Assembly (NCBI GenBank): GCA_050181465.1
Contig: JBFXDD010000032.1
Coordinates: forward strand, 1-49,434
DNA from: JACRLW01 sp050181465
Lineage (GTDB): Bacteria > Planctomycetota > UBA1135 > UBA2386
DNA length: 49,434 bases
Direction of reading: 5' to 3'
Shown here: one piece after another, positions 15,692 through 24,800 of the stretch
Numbering within the stretch: the first letter of the stretch is position 1
Layout of the letters: each line of letters begins with the position of its first letter
The notes under the pieces: model-generated
What the model was told of the DNA's origin: nothing
What the model saw: the letters and a program-made list of their open reading frames with translations, nothing else
The model's database searches: none
Position numbers and translations under genes: made by a program

Positions 15692-16213
15692 TCACGCGCC
15701 GATGGCCAGGCGCACTCGCGCGAGATCGATCGGCTCGCCGCCGACGCGGTCGATCTGCCGATGCACGATGACCCCCTTCCCGTCGAAGACCAACACACCG
15801 CCCTGCTGCCACGGGTCGCCGAGGATCCGCGCCTGACGGAAACCGCGGCGCAGCGCGCGGATGAGGTTCTGCACGGTCCGCCAATGCAGCACCGCTCCTA
15901 GTCCACGTCGCATCCCCGCGGCGGCGAAGGTCTTGCGGTCCCGGTCGCTGAGCACCGCGTGCGGACCCGCGCGTTGCGCCGAGAAGTTGCGAGCCATCGC
16001 AGGGGAACCTGTCCCCACGAAGACCATCGGCGTGCGCGCACGCTCGAGGACCTCGTCGAGGCCGCGCAACTGCACGGCCCGCTCGTGACAGAACAGTCAA
16101 CCGAAGTGGCGCAAGAACACCACGACGAGCCCGCTCGGGGCCAGCTTCGCACGGAGTCGCGTGGGCTCGCCGTCGGCGTCCAACAGTTCGGCATCGAGAA
16201 TGGGATCACTCAT
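15692..16213 (-). CDS. Candidate selenoprotein: AhpC/TSA-2 (PRXL2/SelU-like) thioredoxin-fold protein with in-frame UGA
   Basis: Conventional translation splits this gene at a TGA (16099-16097), yet the same frame continues on both sides as one 173-aa protein. Upstream: ATG at 16213 and residues 1-38, ending VVVFLRHFG. The TGA is codon 39, followed by LFCHERAVQLRGLDEVL and a typical family body (MVFVGTGSPAMARNF, LSDRDRKTFAAAGMRRGLG, GGVLVFDGKGVIVHRQ). In relatives the strand ends RHFGCxFC, so the TGA replaces the first Cys of CxxC, giving U39-x-x-C42. A hairpin at 16080-16059 fits a bacterial SECIS. The family are peroxiredoxin-like thiol redox proteins. Alternatives are a TGC/TGT-to-TGA nonsense mutation or a sequencing error. 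The sel genes are not in the window. Confidence 0.75.
16059..16080 (-). promoter_or_regulatory. Candidate bacterial SECIS hairpin
   Basis: Sixteen bases after the TGA, the mRNA can form a 9-bp stem, GGGCCGUGC with GCGCGGCCU (two G-U pairs), capped by the loop AGUU. The loop lies 25 bases after the UGA and has G at its second position. As I recall the bacterial SECIS description (upper stem of 4-16 bp, G among the first two loop bases, loop 16-37 bases from the UGA), all three conditions are met. Coding function is retained through the hairpin. Confidence 0.62.
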
Positions 16214-16324
16214 GCTGGCAACCGGCTCCGCGGCGACGATCGGCGCGTGGTTTCGTCCGCACCGCGAGCGAACACAAGGAACGTCGGCCGTCTCGCGGCG
16301 ACGCCCGACGCCGACTGGGGGCGG

Positions 16325-19300
16325 TCACGGCCGATGACTGAGGAGGAGTCGCCGCAATCCCAGGGGCGACAGTGAGCCGAACCCGATCCTCGGCGTCGCG
16401 ATGATCGGAGCTTGGATCGTCGCTTGGAACAGCGGCGCTCGATCCTGACCGTCGAGTTCGACGCGAAGATCAACGGAGCCGCCGCGGTTCGTTTGAACGA
16501 TCCGCAGCTCATGCCAAACATCGCCGATCACGAGATGAGGACTCGCCGCCGACACAAGGAGGCTGCCGGCCAGTGTCGATCGCAGATGCTCGCTGGCGCT
16601 GGGCGCGGCGGCAGCAGCCGCCACCGCGACGGCGCCCGAAGGCAAGACGGCGATCGCGATGAGACTGCCGTGCAGTTCCAGGAACCAGGTGCGCAGCTCC
16701 GAACTGGGCGCACCGAGCTGGAACTCGACATCGACCGTGACGCTGGCGGAGCCGGGGGGGAAGGGCGACGGGAACGACGCCGAGATCAACGGATCGCGCA
16801 AGGCGCCGCGCCGCACGATCTGATCGCCCGGCACGTGACGTGCGACGCCGTCCTCGCGCTGCCAACCGGCTTGGAACACCGCGGCGCCCAAGTTGCCGAC
16901 GCGAAGTTCGACAATCTCCGTTCCATCATCCAGCAGACGCACATCGGCGACGGCAGGAGAACGTGCCGACAGGTCGGCGAGTGGACGGGCCCGGCTTCGA
17001 ACGCCCTTCACCCAAGCGGAAACGTCGCGGAGGAATGCGCGCGAGGACGACAGCTCCGCGGGATCGAATCGCGCGTCCACCTCCGCGAGCAATCGTTCGA
17101 CGAGAGCGACGTTCGAACTCGCCTGCGCCTCGACGATCTTCGCGATCGCGACCTGCAGGTCCGATCGCTCGCGAACCTTCGCATCGCGCACGCTCGCGAG
17201 CCGTGGGACGCACTCGGTGACGAAGAACTGGAGAAGTTCCGAGGCAGGCTTGGCGTGTTCCAACGCCTCTATCGCCGGGGTCTCCTCGCCGTTCCAATAC
17301 ATCGAGAGCGCCCGCGCGAGTAAGGCACCGTCGTGGTCTGCCCCGGGTTGGTCGACCGCGACTCCGGCGCGGCGAAGCAGGTCTTCGAGCGGAAGCGTGG
17401 CGAGGGAGACGGGCGCGCGATCGACCCGGTCGAGACACCGGATGCCCTCGCCATCCGAGCGCAGGAACACGACTTCACGTGCACGGTCGCGGAACTCCAA
17501 AGTGACGCTCGCCTCGTCCTTCCCCCCGAGCACTTCGGTGACTGCCGAGTCGACCAGGTCGGCCCACGCCAAGAACATCGATCCGTGCCTTCGCAGGCCA
17601 GGCGACGTGGTATCGGCGCCGCCGCTCACCGCGGCCAGGATCGCGCTCGCCGTCGCGCCGCTTCCGGCCGCCCAGGCGGCGTACGCGGCGTGGAGTGCCG
17701 ATTGCGCCGCGTTCTCTGCCCAGCGTGCCGACAGGCCCTCGACTCGTTGGCGATCACCGACCGACCACTCATCGATCGGCGGCCACGGCGTAGCACCGTC
17801 GGGGAGGAGTTCCTCCCGAGCCGGAACGCTCGAGAGGATCGCCCAATTCACCCGAGCGACCGCATCATGGAGCAATCGCGCGCTCGGTCGCTCCCGCTCG
17901 AGGGCGCCGACCTCCTCCTCGTAGCGCCGCCGCAGCTCGGCAAACCACTCGAGCGCCGCCGCACTGAGCTCGCTCTGGATCGCGAGAATCTCCGCGCGCA
18001 GAGCAGCACGCGGACGATCGACGACACGCGCAAGGTCGACCGCGCTCACGGTCTCGCCGCGAGCGGCTTCGAACTCGACTCGTCGACGAATCTCGGACTC
18101 GAACCGGTCCAGCGCGGAGCGTGGGCGCCCGGCTCTCGCCATCGAAAGACACTGCGGCCGCAACTCGGATTCGACCAAGCGGCCCAACCTCTCGAGCGCG
18201 AAGTTCCGCAGCATCAGCGACTTGGTCTCGACGGTCTCACGAAGCAGCGCGAGCGCGCGCTGCGCCGTGGCACGCAACTCCGCCGTCGGCAGAGTCTCGG
18301 GACGGTACCCGGTGCGCTCGATCAATCGCGGCACGGCGATACGCCGGATGAATTCACCGCCATCCCGGGTCGATGCGTCCAGCTCCAGGCTCGCGACGAG
18401 CGCCCGATCCTCGACCCCGCGAATTTCACGCAGTTCGTCCAATACTTCGCGCTCCAGGTCGCCGACGACCGAAGCGCGCAGCTCGGCGACGATCGCCACC
18501 TCGGTCCCCAGCGCGTCGCCGGCAGCGCGGTCGAGGATCTCGAATCGATCGCGCGCGAGCCGCTGCCCGGCAAGCTGCTTCTCGAGCCGAAGTCGAGTGC
18601 CGGCCATCTCGTGGTTCCGCCACGTGAGCGTTGCGACAATCCCGAGAACCACCCCCACGAGCACGAACGCGATGCTGCGCAGCCACGGCAGGGTCCGCAC
18701 TCGTCGCGGGGCGCTCCGAACGTCGGTTCGGCCGGCGACGCGATCGTGTTCGAGTTCCTCGACATCGACCTCCGGGAGTTCGCGACGCTCCACGCGATCG
18801 AGGTCCGCCAGGAGTTCGGTCGGCGACTGGTATCGCAGCGACGGATCCTTGGCCAAGAGCTTGCGGATCACCAGGCTGAGGCCGTCACTCACCTCCGCCA
18901 CCAAGTCGACCACGGAGTCGGGGCGCTCATGGAGCACCTTGTCGATCAGCTCGCCGATCGCATCGGCGCGGAACGGTGGCTGACCGGTGAGCATGTGGAA
19001 GAGAGTCGCGCCCAGCGAATACAGATCGCTGCGGATGTCGGCATCGCGCGGATTGCGCGCTTGCTCGGGGCTGATGTATTGCGGCGTTCCGACCGTTGCA
19101 CCGTCGCGTGTGAGCGCAAGATCGGTCTCGGCGCGTGCAAGCCCCAGGTCGGTCAGCTTGGCCCGTCCGTCGCCGTCGATCAGGATGTTCGCCGGCTTGA
19201 TGTCGCGGTGCGTTACCCCGCACTCGTGCGCATGTGCCAGAGCGCCGGCCATCTCGCGAGCGAGCTGCAGCACCTGTGCTTCGGGGAATCGCCCCCACTC

Positions 19301-19600
19301 GGTGAGGAGTTGACGAAGGGACTTGCCCTCGACGAACTCCATGACGAGGTAGTGGTAGCCGCCCTCGTGACCGAGGTCATAGGCGGTAACGATGTTGGGA
19401 TGGTTGAGGCGGGCGACCGTCCGGCCCTCACGCTCGAGTCGCTCCACGAAGCGCGCATCCCGGGCGAGCGCAGGCTTCAGGACCTTCAGCGCGACGATGC
19501 GATCGAGATGCTTCTGCCGGGCCTTGAATACGGTCCCCATGCTGCCGGCACCGACCCGCGCCAGGATCTCATAGTTGGCGAATGGCTGCGCGAAGGTCAT
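16325..19600 (-). CDS. Transmembrane Ser/Thr protein kinase with large extracytoplasmic region
   Basis: 1091 aa. Residues about 10-270 are a Hanks-type kinase: glycine loop GAGSMG (18-23), Lys39 in VALKVL, catalytic HRDIKPAN (131-138), DLG (151-153) in place of DFG, GTPQYISPEQA and DLYSLGATLFHMLTG. One membrane helix (about 306-327) follows, then some 760 residues outside the membrane: long acidic/basic helical segments and a C-terminal beta-rich part (about 930-1091) that resembles a concanavalin/laminin-like jelly roll. It is the typical planctomycete PknB-like sensor layout. The start overlaps the stop of the sigma54 activator (ATGA, 19597-19600), so phosphorylation of that FHA protein is plausible. 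Confidence 0.92.
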   Translation of the reverse strand: MTFAQPFANYEILARVGAGSMGTVFKARQKHLDRIVALKVLKPALARDARFVERLEREGRTVARLNHPNIVTAYDLGHEGGYHYLVMEFVEGKSLRQLLTEWGRFPEAQVLQLAREMAGALAHAHECGVTHRDIKPANILIDGDGRAKLTDLGLARAETDLALTRDGATVGTPQYISPEQARNPRDADIRSDLYSLGATLFHMLTGQPPFRADAIGELIDKVLHERPDSVVDLVAEVSDGLSLVIRKLLAKDPSLRYQSPTELLADLDRVERRELPEVDVEELEHDRVAGRTDVRSAPRRVRTLPWLRSIAFVLVGVVLGIVATLTWRNHEMAGTRLRLEKQLAGQRLARDRFEILDRAAGDALGTEVAIVAELRASVVGDLEREVLDELREIRGVEDRALVASLELDASTRDGGEFIRRIAVPRLIERTGYRPETLPTAELRATAQRALALLRETVETKSLMLRNFALERLGRLVESELRPQCLSMARAGRPRSALDRFESEIRRRVEFEAARGETVSAVDLARVVDRPRAALRAEILAIQSELSAAALEWFAELRRRYEEEVGALERERPSARLLHDAVARVNWAILSSVPAREELLPDGATPWPPIDEWSVGDRQRVEGLSARWAENAAQSALHAAYAAWAAGSGATASAILAAVSGGADTTSPGLRRHGSMFLAWADLVDSAVTEVLGGKDEASVTLEFRDRAREVVFLRSDGEGIRCLDRVDRAPVSLATLPLEDLLRRAGVAVDQPGADHDGALLARALSMYWNGEETPAIEALEHAKPASELLQFFVTECVPRLASVRDAKVRERSDLQVAIAKIVEAQASSNVALVERLLAEVDARFDPAELSSSRAFLRDVSAWVKGVRSRARPLADLSARSPAVADVRLLDDGTEIVELRVGNLGAAVFQAGWQREDGVARHVPGDQIVRRGALRDPLISASFPSPFPPGSASVTVDVEFQLGAPSSELRTWFLELHGSLIAIAVLPSGAVAVAAAAAAPSASEHLRSTLAGSLLVSAASPHLVIGDVWHELRIVQTNRGGSVDLRVELDGQDRAPLFQATIQAPIIATPRIGFGSLSPLGLRRLLLSHRP

Positions 19601-21627
19601 CGAGTCGGAGCTTCGTCGGAATCGCTCGAACCCTGGTCCGGACCGTCGTTCGCGATGGCTTCCCCGCCGGCACTGCCGCCGTCCATGCCGTACTTGTCGA
19701 GCTTGCGCTGGAGAGCGAACCGCGAGAGTCCCAGCATCTCGGCAGTGCGACTCTTGTTGCCGCTCGATTGGCGAATCGCCTTCTCGATCTCACGCACTTC
19801 GAGTGAGCGAACCATGTCCGGAAGTGTGGTCCCCCGCTCCGCGGGAACCAGTCCGGGATCGACCAGCAGCGCATCCACAGGCGCTGGATTGCGAACCTGG
19901 TCCGAGACGTGTTCGAGTCGAATCTCACCTTCGGCGAGGATGGCCGCGCGTCGCACCTCGTTCTGGAGTTCGCGAACGTTTCCCGGCCAGCGGTGGCGCA
20001 TGAAGAGGTCGATGACGTCGGCGCTGACGCGCGTGCGACGACCGCTCTCGCGTCCGAGATCGGCGAGGATCCGATCGACCAGGGCCGGGATGTCCTCCCG
20101 GCGCTCGCGCAACGGCGGCAATCGGACGGGTAGCACCGCGAGTCGGTAATACAGATCCTCGCGGAACTCGCCGTCGCGAATCATCTCCTCGAGATTGCGG
20201 TTGGTTGCGGTGACGAGCCGCACATCGACCTTGACCGTCTCGCGACTGCCCAGCGGACGCACCTCGCCCTCCTGCAGAACCCGCAACAGCTTCTTCTGGA
20301 GGTCGACGTGCATTTCACCGATCTCGTCGAGGAACAGCACTCCGCCGGAAGCGGCGACCAACATCCCCTTGCGGGACGACGTCGCGCCGGTGAAAGCCCC
20401 CTTCTCGTAACCGAACAACTCACTCTCGAGCAGGGCCTCGGGCAACGCGCCGCAATTCTCCGAAATGAACGGTCCCTCGCTTCGTCTGCCGAGCTTGTGG
20501 ATCGCCCGGGCGACGAGTTCCTTTCCCGTGCCCGACTCGCCGAGGATCAGCACGGGATCGTCGGCGGGGATGTACTTGTCGAGCATGCGGAACACTTCGT
20601 GCATTCGTCGGCTGTTGCCGACGATCGCGCGGTAGTCGTGTGCGAACGTGAGTCCCTTGCTGCTCTCCTCGAGTTGTGCGCGCATCTCGTCGATGGTCAT
20701 CGCTTGTTGGAGCAAGCGGCCTTCGAGTTGCGCGTTCAGTTGCGAGATCCTGTGCAGCGCACGCTCGACTTCGTTGGTCTTCGCCTCGAGTTCGCGAAGC
20801 GTGCGGGCATTGGCGATGGCGACACCAGCATGATCGGCCAGCGACACCAGCAGCCGCTTCTCGCGCTCCTCGAAGACGTGGTTCATCAGCCGGTTGTCGA
20901 CGTAGAGGACGCCGGCGACCTTGCCGCGGATCCGCATGGGAATGCAGAGGACGCTACGCAACCTCAGATCGTTGACCGAGGCCAGACCTCGCAGCCGGAC
21001 GTCCTCCTGGGCGTTGGTCGACAACTCCGGCAGACCGCTCTCCCGCACTCGTTGGGCGATGGTGCGTGAGATCTTCAGCTCTGCGCCGTCGACCTCCTCT
21101 TTCGCGAAGTTGCGCGCGACCTCGACCGTCGACGCGTCGCCTTCGCCCACGATCAGGAAGCCGCGCTCGGCGCCGCTCAAGTGGATCGCGGCGTCCACGA
21201 TCTTCGCCAGGAGTGCAGAGAGCTCCCGCTCCTCGTTGAGCGCGCGTGCGACCTCGATGAACGCGCCGAGATCCCGGGCGGTACGCTTGTCCTCGAAGAT
21301 CTGCGTGTCGTCGAGCGACGGACGATCATCGACCACCGCGAGTTCGATCTCGGCGCCGCCGACCGCGAACCGATCACCGACCCGTAGTTCGGCCTCCTTC
21401 ACCGGGAGGCCGCGCAGCCGGACAGGGTTCGCGGCCCCTTCGTCGAGAAGGGCAAAGGTTCCCGCGCGCCGCTCCACTCGGCAGTGGCGACGGGACACCA
21501 GGCGATCCGAGAGAACGAGGTCGCACTCCGTGGACCGGCCGATGACGACCTGGTCCTGATCGAAATCGTGCGTTTGGGTCTCGCCCGATCGGTGGACGAC
21601 GAGCTGGAAGGCTCCGACAGCCGGCAT
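19597..21627 (-). CDS. FHA-GAF-AAA+ sigma54-dependent transcription activator
   Basis: 676 aa. Residues about 8-95 are an FHA domain (VVIGRS at 27-32, SRRH at 45-48) that binds phosphothreonine. Residues about 115-275 are a GAF sensor. A coiled linker (280-325) leads to the AAA+ core with Walker A GESGTGKE (363-370), the sigma54-contacting GAFTGA loop (410-415), Walker B LFLDEIGEM (431-439) and the arginine-finger region. A Fis-type helix-turn-helix (about 610-650, KSRTAEMLGLSRFALQRKL) and an acidic tail end the protein. It is translationally coupled to the kinase gene. No -24/-12 promoter was confidently found in the window, so its targets are unknown. Confidence 0.95.
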   Translation of the reverse strand: MPAVGAFQLVVHRSGETQTHDFDQDQVVIGRSTECDLVLSDRLVSRRHCRVERRAGTFALLDEGAANPVRLRGLPVKEAELRVGDRFAVGGAEIELAVVDDRPSLDDTQIFEDKRTARDLGAFIEVARALNEERELSALLAKIVDAAIHLSGAERGFLIVGEGDASTVEVARNFAKEEVDGAELKISRTIAQRVRESGLPELSTNAQEDVRLRGLASVNDLRLRSVLCIPMRIRGKVAGVLYVDNRLMNHVFEEREKRLLVSLADHAGVAIANARTLRELEAKTNEVERALHRISQLNAQLEGRLLQQAMTIDEMRAQLEESSKGLTFAHDYRAIVGNSRRMHEVFRMLDKYIPADDPVLILGESGTGKELVARAIHKLGRRSEGPFISENCGALPEALLESELFGYEKGAFTGATSSRKGMLVAASGGVLFLDEIGEMHVDLQKKLLRVLQEGEVRPLGSRETVKVDVRLVTATNRNLEEMIRDGEFREDLYYRLAVLPVRLPPLRERREDIPALVDRILADLGRESGRRTRVSADVIDLFMRHRWPGNVRELQNEVRRAAILAEGEIRLEHVSDQVRNPAPVDALLVDPGLVPAERGTTLPDMVRSLEVREIEKAIRQSSGNKSRTAEMLGLSRFALQRKLDKYGMDGGSAGGEAIANDGPDQGSSDSDEAPTR

Positions 21628-21666
21628 GTCCGCTCTATCCTACGGCGAGGGCAACGTTTCGCGTGC

Positions 21667-21717
21667 CTGGCCCGGACGATTCGTGAACGTCGTCGCGAGA
21701 TCGCCGCAGGTCGATGC
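21667..21717 (+). repeat. Dispersed inverted-end repeat, copy 3 (cut by assembly gap)
   Basis: The outer 51 bases of the repeat are present (CTGGCCCGGACGATTCGTGA onward, through the shared 18-base block at 21686-21703, to CAGGTCGATGC), and the sequence then enters the N run. It lies between the start of the sigma54 activator gene and the missing 3' end of the giant gene. The other end is not visible because the sequence after the gap is already coding. Confidence 0.75.
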
Positions 21718-21817
21718 NNNNNNNNNNNNNNNNNNNNNNNNNNNNNNNNNNNNNNNNNNNNNNNNNNNNNNNNNNNNNNNNNNNNNNNNNNNNNNNNNNN
21801 NNNNNNNNNNNNNNNNN
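21718..21817. other. Assembly gap of 100 N
   Basis: Exactly 100 consecutive N, the conventional scaffold placeholder for a gap of unknown size. It begins inside a copy of the dispersed repeat and ends inside the macroglobulin-like gene, so that gene's stop codon and the rest of the repeat are missing. Any frame read across the N run is not biological. Confidence 0.98.
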
Positions 21818-24800
21818 CCGGCACTCGTGCGCGCGTAGACCTTCACGTAGCAACCCACTGCGGGGCGGTTGCCGTCGCGATCGAACACCTGCACCTGTCC
21901 GTAGCTCTCGACCCAGCGCACATCGAGGGAGTTGGCGAAGTAGGCCGTGCGGCGCACGATCCCTGCTCCGCTCACTTCGATCCGGAGATTCGACCGCAGG
22001 AGTTCCGCCGGCAGGTCGATGACGGTCTCGGTCGCGTCCTTCTCCAGAACGAGTTCCAGCGCCGCATTCGGCTTGACCAAGGCGAATGCACTCGACTCGG
22101 TCTCGGCGAACGGAGCAGTCGAGAACAGGAACTCAACGTCCATCTTGTAGAAGCGGACTCGACAGGCCTCGAGGTTGTCGTGGGCCAATCGGAGCCGAGC
22201 ACCATCGACCACGGCCTCGAGCGACGGGGCGCGCCCGGCGAGTTCGGCGAGACGCTGCTCGCGGATCTCACTCTCGGTTCGATCGCGGCGGCGGCCCTCG
22301 GCCTCGTCCAGGTACACGACGATCTCCGCGAAGCGATTGCGCCACCGATCCACCGGATGGTCCGTGTAACGATCTGCGATCGCGCGGGCGCGTGCCGGTT
22401 GGTCGCCGAAGAACTCGAGGTAGGCGCGCAGGTAGTCGAGTTGGATCTTCGAATCGAGACGCTCGCCGTCGATCCGGGCAAAGTGATCCAGGGCATCCTC
22501 GATCCGATCTTGAAGCAACATGTGGTAGGTCACGGCCAATCGATCGAGATCGTCGAGCTTCGGCCGCCACACCAGCACGTCGAGCAGATCGAGATACTGC
22601 CCGGCCTGCGACGCGTTGAGGATCCTGCGCGTCGCTCCGAACCGGTGTGCGCGTGCGTTGAACAAGGGCGCGAACTCGATGTGCTCATAGTTCCGCCGCG
22701 CCACCGCATCGATCGCGATCCACGGACTCTGCAGGGCACGACCACACGTCGTCAGGAAGCCGTCTTGATGGCGTAGGTATTCGCCGATCGCAGGGACGTC
22801 GCCATGCAGCAGCGAGTACGCCCACAGGCGATCGCTGTAGAGCCGGCGAGACCGCAGAGCACGGATCGTCGAGTCGAAGAACTCCCGATCGTGCATGCGC
22901 CAGGCGATCTCGGCGAGATCGACACGTAGCAGGTTCTCGTTGGCAAGGAAGCGAAGGACGTCCTGCCCCGACCCCTCCTGCGAAACATGTTCCCATGACG
23001 CGGTGTCGATCTTCGTCGCTTCGGCTACCACGCGCAGCAAGGCGGAGCCGGCCGCCGCCGCGACGTGACGACCGTCGGCCGAGACGTGTGCGGGATAATG
23101 CCGCCGATCGCCGGTCGCCGGGAAGTAGAACGCGTAGTCGAACGCCGCGGTCGAGTAGGGTGCGATTTGGATCGACGCTCCGCGCGTTGCCGGATGCGCC
23201 ATCACCGCGACGGCGCCGGCCGGGATCTGGAGCAACAACTGCATGCGTCGCGGCACCGAGGTCGGATTCGTGACGACGACTTGCGCGCCATAGGCGACGT
23301 CGACCAGGAACTCGTCTTCCACCCAGGCATCGAGCTGCTCGTTGCCTTCGTAGCGGTAGCGACGATCGAGGCGATAGAAGTTCTCACTCACCAGGACTCC
23401 GCCCAGCGCCGAGCCGGCCGGGTCGGAGGGTCGGATCTCACGCCGCAACAGCAGCAGCGGCGACTTGGCGACGATGCGCATAGCGCTCCCGTCCACCACG
23501 CTCTCGTGCTCTTGGGCCTCGAAAGGCAGATCGAGCACTGCGATGGCGAGCAACATCTCGGCGAGCGTCCCGGTCGCCAATGGAAAGTGAGAACTGAAGA
23601 ACGGGCGACTGCTCTCGGCCGTGGCGAAGTCAAGCCAGAAGCGATTGGGGCGAATCAGCTCGGCGGTGGTCCCAGCCAGAGGAAGGTGCCAGTAGTGCGA
23701 CTCCGCGTAGCGGCGAGTGGCGTCCGGCGCGCGGTAGAGCTCGGCAACTTCGTCGCGCGCTGCTCGTGCCGCTCCCGCTCCGAGGTAGAACTCGTCGGCA
23801 TCGGACGGCTCGGGCGCCGCCGCTCGCTCTGCCGCCTGATCGCGACCCGGAGCCTGCCGGCCGTCGTTCTCCGTCTCCTTGTCGGCCCGCATACGGCGCA
23901 GCTCGACCTTCTTCGCGTCCTTCAACTTCTCCTGAACTCCGGTCTGCGCTTGCTCGAAGAACAGCGCGGCCAGCCCGCGGTCGATCGCGGCATCGGCCTC
24001 GGCGGGCGTCAACTGCGAGAGTTCACCCTCGTCGGCGACACGGCGGAGGATGCCGGCTCGCGAGTCCGGCAATCGCGCAGCCAGGAGAATGCGTTCGAAG
24101 GTGTTCAGTCGCTGGAACTCGTAGTCGTCGAGGTAGCCACCGAGTTCGCGCTCGAGCAACCAATCGTCGAGGAACGTCGGCGCGAGCTTGTTTGCCAGAT
24201 AAGGTCGCACCACGCGATCGAAGAACTCACGGTCCTTGCGATACAAGAAGAAGTGCAGTTCGTGACAGGCGTGTGCTGAATAGAAGGCGCGCTTCTCGAC
24301 CTGCGTGAGGGCGGGCCAGCGCAGCAGAGGAGAGAACACGTCGAGCTCCGCATTGCCGCTCGCGGTACGCAGCAAACCGAACACCTTGCCGAGGGTATCG
24401 AAGACCTCGATCTCGGCGGTTCGAACGTCTTCGATCACCGCGGCCTTGCCGACATCCACGAACTCGATACTTCGACGCTGCGCGAAGTTCTGGCTCGAGT
24501 CCAACGCCGCGGCGAGATCGCGCGGCCTGCGTGCGAGAACACTCGACGGTCGATGGTGTGTGGCGATCGCCGTCGCCCGGAGATCGACCACGAGGACTCG
24601 AATCGATTGCGCATCACCGAGATCGGCCAGCGGGACTTTGAGCTTGCCCTCGGCATTGGGCCGAAGATTCACGATCAGTCGCGAGGGATTGGCTAGGAAT
24701 GCCAGGTCCGCGAACTCGCCGGCATTGCCGGATCGTCCACGCCCACCGTTTGCCTCGGGCCTCGCCCCGCCGGGGCCCGGCGACGACGGACCCCCGAACT

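Noticed and set aside
16097..16099. Treating the TGA as an ordinary nonsense mutation (pseudogene)
   Set aside because: The stop falls precisely on the redox Cys position, the rest of the frame is intact, and a SECIS-like hairpin follows. It remains an alternative until sel genes are found.
17333..20149. Plus-strand open frame of about 938 codons
   Set aside because: It is antisense to the Ser/Thr kinase and sigma54 activator, which have clear catalytic motifs; it shows none itself.
21640..21817. The macroglobulin-like frame continuing through the N run to a stop near 21640
   Set aside because: Translation across unknown bases is meaningless; after the gap the sequence belongs to the repeat copy, so the real stop is in the gap.
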